The notes: generated by a model from the letters alone, not told the origin. A DNA stretch of 64,000 nt from Isoetes taiwanensis (GCA_021234155.1 JAJEKV010000011.1:12251255-12315254), one strand, 5' to 3'. Shown: positions 46,742 through 56,898, numbered from the stretch's first letter. Made by a program: numbers and translations.

Positions 46742-47490
46742 ATGGCACCTCCAACCTTTAAAAATCAAACTCCTTTGTTGGATGAGAGTCGTCAAGCAGA
46801 TTCTCGCACGAAAAGTGTTATGGTCTATAATGGAAAAGAGCGATTATCGGAGACGGCGATGGTATTGTGGGAATTGTTGTCAAAACTTAAAAAACTCGAT
46901 GATCGTGTTACGCCTGGAGTGACACGTCGACCCCGACATGACGAACCTTCCAGTAGCAACGATTCAAAAGCTCAACCTTCTCCTAAGGGCAATCCGTTTC
47001 GTGGTATTCCTCCAGATGGAGGAGATGATTCTGCTGATTGATCATCATATTCATAAGAAGAAAGAACCTAGGAAAAAATATCCAAAGGACCCGAAGGAGA
47101 TTCTTAGTTTCTTCAAGGGCGAGCAGGATGGTATCACACTTTTAAAGTGGCTAACCAAGATGGATGATTTCTTCCACGAGCATGGCCATTCAGAGGAATG
47201 AAAGTTGTATTGAGCATGATTCCAGTTAGAAGGAGAGCCGATTTGTGGTGGTCCACTGTCCTGAGGGATGAACGCGAAGCTGGATATCTTATTACTACTT
47301 GGAAGCATATGAGGAGATTGTTTAAAGGACAATTTCTTTCAGATGATATGTGGTTAATGTAAAACACAAATGCCAAACCCTTTGTCAGCAACGGATGAGT
47401 CTATGAAGGACTTCACGAATCAATTTAATTATTTGTTCAGTCTCCAGGGATCTCCTCTCATGATAGGTGTGTCCAATTCCTTACAACATT
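46742..47490 (+). pseudogene. retrotransposon gag fragment, copy 6
   Basis: Best-preserved N-terminal half: MAPPTFKNQ at 46742, LSETAMVLWELLSKLKKLDD, then GGDDSAD and a stop at 47,039; the lysine-rich segment and WLTKMDDFFHEHGHSEE continue in a second frame to 47,201, and MIPVRRRADLWWSTVLRDE in a third. Frame changes match those in the other copies. The zinc knuckle part is absent because the GATC flank resumes at about 47,490. Confidence 0.7.
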
Positions 47491-47978
47491 GCATGTGTAT
47501 CATAAAAAGCATGGCTATTTCCAAATGATCTATCGGTCTTCAACAATGGGACTATCATCTAAGCGATCTATTGGTTTTCACACCTATGCATATATGCAAA
47601 CCAACCAATATGCCATTCTGTGAAACAAAATCTAGCAAAACTTTGTAACATTAAAAATATGAAAAAAAAGGTCTGTGTACCACTATGAATCCTCTCGTAT
47701 ACCACCTCTTCTATTATGGAAATTTACAATTGCATAATATCAGCTCTATGTTTTCTATACGATATGCAACTGTTAAACTGGCACTTCAACAACAGATGAT
47801 GAGTACCATGTAGTTTTATAATGTTAGCTCTTATAACAACAATCAACGATGTATAGCACAATCACATACACATATGAGGATTCGATGATTCCAGACTCAC
47901 CTTGTTGTACACTAATCGAATTTATACTGTATAATCCAAGAATATGCATCATGAATCAAATGCGGCAGAGTCAGTGGT

Positions 47979-49076
47979 TCACTCTGCATCCTCCTTCAAA
48001 ATTTTCGGAACTTTTATATAAGAACCCTCCCACTGTGGGACAGCTGATAAAATTGCATCCCTAGGAGCAAGAAAATAATTATGTCAATCCAGTTAACATC
48101 CTATGGCACAAAACCACTTACATCCCAGTATATCACCCTTCAGGAAATATTGAGGGCACATCTTCACGTAGGGTGCTCGCACTTTCTGTATCTCCTGTAT
48201 ATGAAAATTAAAGACATTAACTAGTCAACTGTCTGCCTTTCCAGAATGCACAAAATGCTGCTAGTGCCATGGGAAGACACATAAACAAAAGCAGACCAAG
48301 AGTATGAATCTAAGCAACACGAATTGCAAGGAAGGAAGGAAGGAAGGAAGGAAGGTACTTTTATCGTCCACGGAGACCAATCGGTCTATGGGGCAACATC
48401 CTCTAGATCCACACTCTGTAGTTGAGCAAACCTGCCCATAAAATAGAAATAAACATAACATTCTGTCCTCACAATATGGCTCCATTTGCTCTTAGTTTAT
48501 CAACGAAGAGTCATACCAGTATACAACGCTGCTAATTTGGGGACCAATCTCTTCGATCTGCAAGTTGGAAGAATGGAAATAATTGTAAGGAAAATTTAGA
48601 TGTTTAACTGTGTTAGTTTAGATCATTTTAGTTTCTTTAAGCAGTAAAACAAGCACAAGGATTGTTGTAGTCAATATGTAATGACAATTTCAGATCTGCA
48701 TGGTGAGCTAATGTAAAGTTGTTGATGCTTTTGGCATGATTGAATGTTGAAATGGGAGAGACTATATGTGCATATATAAGGCTATGCAACAGAGCACAAA
48801 GAATATAACAGAAGTTAAAAACATCAGTGAAAGAAGAGAATGGGTAGCAGGCCTCATGGTAACACATACTCCAACATATAGAAAAGAAATCTATCTTGTG
48901 CTTAATATTATATGGTAACACATACATTGTGTTAGGAACCAGAAAAGATTGGATAAGCATTTGTGAGGCACTATCGAAGATAATATCTTCGTCATTAAAC
49001 CTATCGGAACATGACATAATTATTTCATTTCTTTTCATTTCATTCATCTCGCACAATAAAGCGAAACCCAAACCAT
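47979..49076 (-). pseudogene. GATC: GatC pseudogene, copy 5 (no exon 1, exon 3 disrupted)
   Basis: Exons 2 (48557-48517, ending SSVVYW), 4 (48194-48137) and 5 (48060-47979) are recognisable. Exon 3 is split by a 63-base LINE-tail insertion at 48,329-48,391. The donor after exon 3 reads GC. Homology stops at 49,076, inside intron 1, so exon 1 and the promoter are missing. Cannot encode GatC. Confidence 0.85.
48329..48391 (-). mobile_element. 63-base LINE tail inside GATC copy 5 exon 3
   Basis: GGAA units followed by GGTACTTTTATCGTCC, then GACCAATCGGTC. This is the reverse complement of the insert at 1,390-1,449 and of the 3' end of the LINE at 31,077. Copies 3 and 4 provide the uninterrupted exon (GCAGGGGCAAC in copy 4). 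Confidence 0.8.
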
Positions 49077-49742
49077 CGAGTGTTTTTCTCCTCTTTCTTT
49101 CTTGTAGATTTTGTAGAGCAAACTAGAAGATATTTAATGATGTAAAATTGAGATAGCTTATCCAAGAGCTTCTTGATTTGCTAAGAATCAATGTTTACAA
49201 GCAAATCAACGAAGGCTCTTTCATTCTACCAAATCTTAGCATTGACATGTATGAGAGAGACAAAATATCCCAAAGATGGGTTTTTAGTGATGGGTATTCT
49301 ATTGGGTGGTTTCTGGTTATTCACCTGTGTGGCTGGATAAGAAAAAATAGCTAAGCTTGCAATAACAATCTTATAAAGCAGATGCAAGTTAGCTTATTAT
49401 TTTATTTGTTTTTATCATCATGATTGCGGACCTAAGACAATAATAAAGCTCCAAAACGTAAGCACCATAAAAAAATACGAGTCATTCAAACCATTGGAAA
49501 GATAAAATACATAGCTTAAAATATATTAGAGCAAAAGCGTGGTGCATAGATTATAAGAAGTAACACCAAATTCCATAAAACGACGAGGATTGCTAGAGAA
49601 GCCGGATTCTAGCTTCACAAAAGTCAGAGTGAATCCTCGATGTCATTGGAAACAAAAACACGGAGGAGTGCAACCTACATTTTTGAAAGATAAGTTAAAA
49701 GACTTTAAGTTAAGCGAAGGAAAATCAGCCCTATTTTCAAAA
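49077..49742. other. no gene seen
   Basis: Single-copy AT-rich DNA right of the GATC copy 5 breakpoint. Short frames only; no splice-flanked exon or known motif noticed. Confidence 0.5.
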
Positions 49743-49932
49743 TACTACAAAAATAGGTAGAAATGGCACAAAAGTGACATTTATGCTCCTCCTTTTTACG
49801 GAGCATAAACGTCACTTTTGTGCCATTTATGATGTTTGTGCTCCCCAAATGGCACAAAAGTGACGTTTATGCTCCGTAAAAAGGCGGAGCATAAATGTCA
49901 CTTTTGTGCCATTTCTACCTATTTTTGTAGTA
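49743..49932. repeat. near-perfect 86 bp hairpin, 18 bp loop
   Basis: Arms 49,743-49,828 and 49,847-49,932 pair at 85 of 86 positions by my count. Each arm itself contains a smaller inverted pair (GACATTTATGCTCC with GGAGCATAAACGTC), so the structure is nested. Non-coding. It could be a MITE or foldback and would give a double-stranded RNA if transcribed. Confidence 0.9.
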
Positions 49933-50170
49933 GGAAAAGCCCAAAGATGACGATTTTGCCCAGAAGCTTCTCATAAATATCCAGCAGCAAAGGGCCCCTA
50001 TTTTCGAAAACAAAGCATCCAGCATAAATTATGAAGTAGCATCCAAAGGACCCCTATTTTCGAGAACAAGCATCCAGAGATCCAGATGTATAGGACGGCA
50101 TCCAGAAGCATATGGAATGGTACAAAAAGGGGAAAGGAATAAAAGAAAATTTAAAGCAACAAGTCGATAT
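49933..50170. repeat. left part of the duplicated enolase-downstream segment, with a small tandem repeat
   Basis: Phrases around GGCCCCTATTTTCG and CATCCAG recur twice (49,995-50,075). From about 50,095 the sequence matches 60,690-60,740 up to CAACAAGTCGATATG. Confidence 0.5.
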
Positions 50171-50690
50171 GTGCTAGAGAACCGCCTATTTTGAGGCGTT
50201 TCCGGCTGGAAACCGGCAGCAACGCCCCCCGCGAGCGGCATTAGCCGCGAGCAGCAGCGCCGCTGCCAGTTTCCAGCCGGAAACCCCGAAAAATAGGCGG
50301 CTCCCAGCCGTAATCCCCTGTAAGGTGGAAATTCCGTTTACCATTTTTTTCTCTCTCTCTTCATTTGGCGATGGCGGAGGCCCGGAGTTAGAACTCCGGT
50401 GCTCTTCGGCTAGGTGGAGGCGCTGGGCGCGATTCTTTTTTCTAAGGTTAAGGATGTTGTCGTGCTTGTAATGAAAACATTCTGTTTTAATGAAAACTTG
50501 TAATGAAACATTCGGGTTTGAACATTCTGTTGTAATGAAAACATTAAACAAAAATGAAAATGCCAACAAAGTTACTCTATTTATGTGGTGGCGGCGCTCT
50601 AAGCGGCGCCGCTAGCAAACTTTCAAACAAAAAATACCAAAAAAACTTTTAGTGAAACTTCTAGGAATTTCCACCTTGCAGGGGTTTACG
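50171..50690. mobile_element. ~520 bp insertion with hairpin and inverted repeats
   Basis: Absent from the matching place in the other duplicate (between CAACAAGTCGATATG and ATAAAAGAATG at about 60,738). GAT or GATA stands at both edges. Part one (50,171-50,300) is a hairpin: CCGCCTATTTTGAGGC pairs with the end of the stretch over about 39 bases. Part two is bounded by inverted copies of CCCCTGYAAGGTGGAAATTCC at 50,303 and 50,664-50,687. Part one and the adjoining GGCGGCTCCCAGCCGTAATC resemble the 3' end of the LINE at 15,220-15,345. Non-coding; probably a non-autonomous element. Confidence 0.75.
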
Positions 50691-51554
50691 ATAAAAAAAT
50701 GTACCAGAGAAAAAAAAAAAAGAAGCAAAGTTATGAGAGGGATAACACCCTGGAACGAGGGTGGTATGCCCTCTTATAACAAAAGAGGGCCGGAGGCCCG
50801 AGTTTGTTATAGTAGCGCATAACACCCGAGTTCTATATGTTATCCGCCTTAACATGGGAAAAAAAGAAGCAAAGTTATGAGAGGGATAACACCCTGGAAT
50901 ATGCCCTATTATAACAAAAGAGGGACGGAGGCCCGAGTTTGTTATTGTAGGGCATAGCACCCGAGTTCTAGGATGTTATCCGCCTTAACAACTTGGGCCC
51001 GAGAGTTTTATAATGGTTTTGTGGTGATTTTATGGTGGTTTTCATAACAAGCTAAGTGTTTATAGCCATTTGGCATAACAAACTAAGTGTTTATGCACTT
51101 TTTAATGTGTTACTGGTGAGTAACACTTGCAACCAACGGCTGAGATCTGATCTCAGCCTTAAAACTTGAGGGCTAGGTTGTTAGGATAAGGAGATTATAC
51201 AAAAATGATAATACGAGCATGTCGCTGCTTCCACATAGGGCAATGTCAGATGGCAGATCAAGTGAGTTAGTTAAGCTAAAGAAAGTGAGTTAAATGAGGC
51301 CCTAAAGACAATAGTAGATGCAAAGTGCCAGATGAAATCGAAGTAATAAGAGTCTGGAACGAGAAAAAAAGAGGATGAGGGGTCTAAATCCAGTGCGGTA
51401 GAAGAGATATTCTGCCATAGCCAGAGCTTCCAAAGAAAAATGGGGTATTCTCAGAAAAGCAGAGCATTGTGCTTCTAAGAAACAGAGCGGCCATGCGTGT
51501 GGCTGCACCGCCGCTCTAACAAATTATGCATTTTAAAACACCCGTAATTTTACA

Positions 51555-52074
51555 GTAATACACGCCAGGGCCTGATTACTGTCTTTTTGCCCTAAAATTA
51601 TGGCACGCAATCCTTTCGCCGCTTCCCTGCTTTCCTCCGCTTCTTTCCGCCGCTTCCTTGCTTTCCTCCGCTTCCATTTCTTTTCTTTCTTTCCGCAGAT
51701 TACTTTGTTTCTTTCTTTCCGCAGATTTCTTTGTTTCTTTCTTTCCGCAGATTACTTTGTTTCTTTCTTTCTTTTCTTTCTTTTCTTTCTTTCCGCAGAT
51801 TTCTTTGTCTGGTGATCCGCAGGTCGGGCAAAAGCAGAGATCCAAGCAAAAGCAGTAGAGATCCGGCAAAAGCAGCAGAGATCCAAGCAGCAGAGATCCA
51901 AGCAGAGGCCCTATTTTTCGATTCTTTCTTCAAACGGCTCTGCTCTACTTTGGCCTTTGATTCTTCCTTCAAAGGCCTTATGCCTTCGATTCTGCCTTCT
52001 TCCCTTCAACGATCCAACTTGCTCTGCTCTGCTTCGATTTCTACTGTTCGTAATCAGGCCCTGGCGTGTATTAC
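51555..52074. mobile_element. 520 bp element with perfect 25 bp terminal inverted repeats
   Basis: Left end 51,555-51,579 and right end 52,050-52,074 are exact inverted copies (GTAATACACGCCAGGGCCTG and on). The interior is pyrimidine-rich (CTTTCTTTCCGCAGATT units, 51,620-51,815) and then has AGCAGAGATCC repeats (51,835-51,910). No transposase. The other duplicate lacks it at 61,437. Fits a MITE. Confidence 0.85.
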
Positions 52075-52240
52075 GTCCCATAATTCACGCTGGGAGGGGC
52101 AGTATACCCTGGTAGGGCTTCTCGGCAGCGCCACAAGCCTCGGCGGGCACTCGCGGCTCCGCTGCTCATGCGCCGCCTCTGATGGCGGCGCCGCCTCGAA
52201 GCCCTACATGCCCCTCCCAGCGTGAATTATGTAGTACGTA
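52075..52240. mobile_element. GC-rich foldback adjoining the MITE-like element
   Basis: Exact 23-base inverted ends (CATAATTCACGCTGGGAGGG and on) at about 52,080 and 52,207, with a GC-rich centre carrying a second inverted pair (TAGGGCTTC with GAAGCCCTA). It abuts the 520 bp element, and both are missing from the other duplicate, so they probably entered as one unit or one nested in the other. Confidence 0.75.
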
Positions 52241-52483
52241 ATTCGCACCGGGTATTATGTTATCCAGAAAAAAGTCTGATAACAGAAACTAAACAATAAA
52301 GTAGGCGAGGAAAAAACAAAATTCTCTTGACATTGCAATAATATACGGGATGCTCATTACATCTGATTTTTGATGTCTCATTTTCACATGCCGATGCCAA
52401 GCATAAAATTTATTCTGCCCTTCATCTCTCCTCGGGCATGTTTTATTGCTTGAAAAAGGGTGCCCATTGAACTGTTACAAACC

Positions 52484-53039
52484 CTAATAAGGCTCACATG
52501 GCTTCCGGTATGAAGCACCTGCATACACAGCCTTTTCTCCAAGCTCCTCTTCAATGCGCAACAACTGAGACACATCGCAAATTTTAGTCAAAACAAAATT
52601 ATTTTCAGACGAATACAATACAAACCTGGTTGTATTTTGTAAGTCTCTCTGATCTGCAAGGAGCGCCAGTCTTGATCTGACCCTGCAACAAAACCTCATT
52701 CAGGATTATATTACCAAGGCAGAATTAGTCTTTATAGTGCTTACAGTTGCCAAGCCAACAACAAGATCAGCTATGAAAGTATCTTCTGTTTCTCCACTGC
52801 AAAAGCAATGCAACTCTCATTAAAGTATGATGAGAATTAGAGATTGGGAAATAAAAATATAATATGCAAAAACATGTCATTCAACATGTCAAAAATACAG
52901 AATAATGGCAATGCTTTTGTGGTCAAAGCATTCAGAATGATGGCCCATACCTGCGGTGACTTGTCATCACACCCCATCCAGCCCTTTTGGAGAGCTTTAC
53001 AGCTTCAATACTCTCCGTGACTGAACCTATTTGGTTAAC
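52484..53039 (-). pseudogene. enolase 3' fragment (last four exons only)
   Basis: Exons 53039-52951 ([18 protein letters not shown]), 52796-52745, 52682-52626 and 52564-52484 match the enolase gene at 61,681-62,255 with all splice sites and the stop preserved. Two amino-acid changes were noticed (LAVGLA to LVVGLA; LAKYNQ to LTKYNQ). Upstream exons are missing: homology ends in the intron at about 53,081. Without the catalytic barrel's first two thirds it cannot be an enolase. Confidence 0.9.
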
Positions 53040-53149
53040 CTACAAAATAATGATATATCAATACACACTGCAAATTAAAATACCCCTTCCTATGCATCTT
53101 ACTCAATTGACAAACGAAAACACTCTCCCTTCTGGTAAAAAAAGAAGAC

Positions 53150-53400
53150 CCCTTAACTTGCACTCAAGCATAAAATATGAGGACAAAACGTGAACCTCGT
53201 TGAGTTGCTCCTTTAGGAAATAGAATCTGTTATGATTCAAACCCATTTTCAAATTGCCATGCTTTCATATTTAGGTTCAGGCGATGGAAGATTCGAGAAT
53301 CATTTAGTAGGTTCCTTTACACGTATCATTGAAATACCTGTACAATGTCATATATTTAAAATAAAAGAGTGCTACATACAGAACATTTTAGAATCATGGT
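53150..53400. repeat. diverged repeat shared with 56,930-57,190
   Basis: Common phrases: TAGCTTGCACTCA/TAACTTGCACTCA, GTGAACCTC, GAGAATYATYTAGTAGGTT, ATCATTGAAAT and AAAAGAGTGYTACATACAGAA. Moderate similarity, non-coding. The second copy follows FB4 directly. Confidence 0.6.
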
Positions 53401-53618
53401 GAGGGATTGCCACTATGGTGTTTCATGTTGCCACCCACATATGCTCCCCCCTGGGATGCATTTATATAAAAAAAATGATAGGCTATATGCACTCATAGGG
53501 TAGCAAAAAACATCCCTTATACACGAATTGTTAAAAAGCCAAATTTGAACACCTCCTATGCAAATTACTTCAAATGACATATGAAAACACTCTAAAAAAA
53601 ATTCTCTTCCCTCTGTAT

Positions 53619-53733
53619 ATGTAGCATAATAACAGGGGGTTTTCTTTGTGTTTTTGTACGCTTTTCACAAAGGTTTTCCTAAGATTTCATGGCGTATTCG
53701 AATGGATGTACTAATGCGTACATCTAGAGTGCA
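53619..53733 (+). repeat. ~115 bp dispersed repeat, copy R4
   Basis: Begins ATGTAGCATAATAACAGGGG and ends near GTACATCTAGAGTGC. It is followed by sequence that is the inverse of 27,590-27,735, then by ACATGCAAGCCTCG and TTTTAGGG, the same order as after R1 and R2. Confidence 0.7.
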
Positions 53734-54149
53734 CCATTTCTTAGTCGTTGATTTAGCTTTTTTTTTTCAATGGTCCAACATCCAAGGGCTCACAACAAAA
53801 GCCCTCTTTTTATTTTAGGGGCTGAACATGCAAGCCTCGTGGATAGCATTTTAGGGCACCTAGGGTCAAAAAATTCGTGGAAGTGTGATTCTTAGGGTGT
53901 GATGATCAGACATCTGGTTAAACAACTCCTGTATGTGGCTTCTTTCTGAAAATTCGTAGGCCTTCTGGAGCCGAGGTTGATTGCGATGCTTCAGATTTCT
54001 TGGAAGCCTGCAAAGGGGAAAAACTGTGGCAAATAATCCCAAATTTTATGCTCTCTTGCTCCAGCGATTATGGTTCTGCAGCATATCGTAGCAAGAGGCA
54101 GCTAATGCTCCGTGTATTTGTTTAAGATCAAAGGAACAGATGGCAGAAC

Positions 54150-54840
54150 AAGCGGGTTGCATAAGGACGTCGAGCAATTCCACCATAGAATCTCTGACAT
54201 GGACACTCTAACATCAACTAACGAGGGCAAGCCACACCAATAGGGGTTTGATGAGTCTGCTTTTGCCAATATTGTGGACCACTTTCATTCCATCGTCAAG
54301 TGCTCCCCACAAGCTGAAACTTGTACAGAGCTTTTAAAAATACTAGATAAACTAGAAGACAGGATCTTTGTGGAGGTAGAGGCTATGAACGGAAAGCCTA
54401 AAGAATCCCCAGGGGAAGCAGGTTGTGATGATACGGTGGAAACACCCATAAACAGGTTTTCTAGAGCCTGGCTGTAACATTGCGGTGGCTCCGGTCGAAA
54501 TTTTACAAAACGAAGGCCAAGTTCATTTCTACAGCACGTTATATAAAACATTTTTGGATTGATCAAGCAAGCAGAAACTCCGAACAGGCCACAAAGGATT
54601 GGTCAATCTGGCCATTTGGTAGCACACAGTCATTGCTTGGATCTATTGGGTCGGCTGAAGGAAAAGAGCTGCTTAGGGTTTTGAATAAAGGCCTGGACCT
54701 CCTTCAGAAATGCGCAGATGAAGATCCTGCAAATCTAACTTTCGTTTCCATTCTGCTCATCAATACAGGTGAGTTTTGTGAGATTGTTGATGATGTTAAA
54801 AGATGCCTATGCCTGATTCAGAATGAGCAGCTTTATTGAA
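54150..54840 (+). pseudogene. unrecognised gene, broken or with unusual structure
   Basis: A first frame (about 54,137-54,477) is open except for a TAG at 54,240 and encodes a helical protein (HKDVEQFHHRISDMDTL, then ETCTELLKILDKLEDRIFVE), ending SRAWL. A second frame (54,480-54,837) follows at once (FIDQASRNSEQ-like; ELLRVLNKGLDLLQKCADED; LTFVSILLINT). An ideal splice donor, CAG then GTGAGT, lies at 54,770, so the exon may end there. I do not know the family. The upstream R4 repeat could supply its promoter region. One nonsense codon and one frame change argue for a pseudogene unless an intron was missed. Confidence 0.4.
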
Positions 54841-55168
54841 AAATTATAGCAGCAAGCAATGGTAGGGTACTTGCACGGTTAATTCAGTAAGAAAGTCTGC
54901 AACCAGTTCATTGAAAGCAAAATTGTTTTCTCACTTCAGCTACAAGGGGATAAAGAACTAGTGTCAACCGGCAAAAGCCAGGGAATGTTTGTCACAGAAA
55001 AACACTTCAATAATAATCTGTTCTGGTATTGGCGCACGTTGAAAATGCCTTAAAGAACCACCCTGGTTATTAAAGTACAAGGCACGAATGTAAAATTCTC
55101 TTATGTTCCGTTTCTTAAGTTTTAGAGCTTATTCATGTTCTTAAAATTATTCATTTGATGTTTAGCAG

Positions 55169-55357
55169 GATCTTGTTAGAGAACCAGTGAATATTTCTGA
55201 ATCTGTTGGCATACCGGAAGGTCCAACCAAGAAACTGAATCAGATGATTGCAGTGGCATCTGTTGCTGCTGCATTAGGACTATTTGCAGCCAGTCATGGC
55301 ATTGGAGGAGGCCCTGGCTTAAGTGCACTTGCAGAAAATGCTATCCCATATGAAGAG
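55169..55357 (+). CDS. single exon resembling thioredoxin-like HCF164
   Basis: Exactly 63 codons between TTTAGCAG and GTAAAT, phase 0 at both ends. It encodes a polar start (DLVREPVNISESVG), one membrane helix (MIAVASVAAALGLFAA) and then LSALAENAIPYEE. In HCF164, a thylakoid-anchored thioredoxin-like protein needed for cytochrome b6f assembly, a membrane helix is followed by a phrase ending ALPYEEALSNGKPTVVEFYA; here the exon stops at PYEE, just before that thioredoxin fold. I found no following exon with the WCEVC redox site down to 58 kb, so it is either a long-intron gene or an orphan exon. The match is from memory of the family. Confidence 0.5.
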
Positions 55358-55493
55358 GTAAATTATATCATTTCGGTTATTATTTGCACCATCATGCATA
55401 TATTGGGGAAGGTATTATAAGATGATGCTCAAGTGAGGTTTGTAATACAGCTAAAAGGGAACAACTCCAAAGTAAAGTAGACTTAGATTGTAG

Positions 55494-55611
55494 GACAAGC
55501 ACGCGAGTATAACCAGGTATCAGATTGCTTGTTTATGTCAGATTGTTGGCTCATGAACAAGACAAGCACGCGAGTATAACCAGGTATCAGATTGCTTGTT
55601 TATGTCAGATC
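55494..55611 (+). repeat. 67 bp period tandem duplication
   Basis: GACAAGCACGCGAGTATAAC through CTTGTTTATGTCAGAT occurs at 55,494-55,543 and 55,561-55,610, identical by eye. The surrounding DNA from 55,358 to 56,390 shows no gene. Confidence 0.85.
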
Positions 55612-56014
55612 CAATTCCGGCCAATATCTGGGTTTTTTATACACTATTTGGGTTCTTCAGAATCCGTCGCATTTGAAACTAGATGGGAATTCTTGCCATA
55701 GCTGACTTGCAGGTTTTAATGTCTGGCCATGCATGCCATATCTTATTTCTTATTTAGCATTGTCAGAGATGTTCTACTGTGAACATATAGTAAGCTAGAT
55801 TGCTAGTTTTTATAGATGGAGTTCTTATAAATGGTAAGCAAAAGTTGCTGATTTTGAATTCTTGCTGAAAATGCATTCTAATATCAATAAGAATTCTCAT
55901 TCTCGTACAGATGAAATTCTTCATTGTAGTGCTTGTAAGAACACTGCCATTTATTTCCACATAAGTGATTGGTATTATTGGAGCAATGCATACTATGCAA
56001 CTTCTGCAAGTTTA

Positions 56015-56178
56015 TGTGATGGTTTCCATCAAGGATTCTATTATTCAATTTGGCTACATGAAGACCAAAGCATAGCATCACATGTAAAAGCGCTTTTGAT
56101 GGTTTCCATCAAGGATTCTATTATTCAATTTGGCTACATGAAGACCAAAGCATAGCATCACATGTAAAAGCGCTTTTG
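56015..56178 (+). repeat. ~79 bp perfect tandem duplication
   Basis: The phrase GATGGTTTCCATCAAGGATT through TAAAAGCGCTTTTGA is present twice in succession with no difference seen. Very recent slippage or duplication, or an assembly artefact. Confidence 0.85.
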
Positions 56179-56390
56179 AAGGTCATGGAACCTTTCACAT
56201 TAATTGCGTCCCTACTTTTGTTTATAAATTAAATTGGTATATCAAATTAGGAGATTTGGTATTAGATGCTTATACATGAAAAAGGTGTAAGCCTTGGATA
56301 CATAAACAACCTCTATAGTGTACACACACTTACACACTTACATAAACAGGCTAACTGGCCCATAAAGTTTACCTATGTTTGCTTTAGTTA

Positions 56391-56898
56391 GGGCCCGAAG
56401 GGGCCAATTTTTTTTTTAATATAACAATCAACACACAATACCATTAACATTATTAACACAAACCATTGCATTTAACACATTTAAATTAAAATCCCCCTTA
56501 AACCCCCTTTGGTTTGGGTGCATATTCACACGGGGGGTTACGTAGGGCAGCGAGAGCCCCAAAAATATATTTACAATACATGTACAAATTTAACACCATT
56601 AAGTACATTCTCTAAAATCTTATAGTATTTTACAAACCTTAATATACAGTATATAAAAACTTGTACATGCATACCCCACAAACGAGGATCGCTATGTACG
56701 GTCCAGATTTTGGAATAAAGGGCAAATATGCCCATCCGACAGCTCTCGTTGCCCGGAGTAACCCCCCGTGTGAATATGCACCCAAACCAAAGGGGGTTTA
56801 AGGAAGAAAGGAAGGAAGGAAAAATTTTTAACGTCCACGGAACCCAATTTTTAATTTAAATGTGTTAAATGCAATGGTTTGTGTTAATAATGTTAATG
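56391..56898. mobile_element. foldback element FB4
   Basis: Left end has GGGCCCGAAGGGGCC at 56,391; inverted arms and centre match FB1 and FB3. The right arm is interrupted at 56,804-56,852 by a (GGAA)n LINE-tail insertion that replaces a few bases of the arm. Right palindrome missing. Confidence 0.8.
56804..56852 (-). mobile_element. LINE tail nested in FB4
   Basis: AAGAAAGGAAGGAAGGAAAA followed by AACGTCCACGG and AACCCAATTTTT, a degenerate version of the tails at 48,329 and 1,390. FB1 and FB3 have an uninterrupted arm here. Confidence 0.6.

Larger units (their letters stand above)
50691..53081. repeat. segmental duplicate A of the enolase 3' region
   Basis: Matches 60,740-62,297 in the same orientation, from GTACCAG and an A-run through the enolase 3' exons to a break at about 53,081. 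Differences: insertion of 51,555-52,240, a ~150-base local duplication at 50,712-51,000 (phrase AAGCAAAGTTATGAGAGGGA twice), and scattered substitutions. Confidence 0.9.

Noticed and set aside
51600-51972. Lysine/glutamate-rich and serine/phenylalanine-rich frames
   Set aside because: They are translations of CTTTCTTTCC-type simple repeats inside the 520 bp element, open in several frames on both strands.
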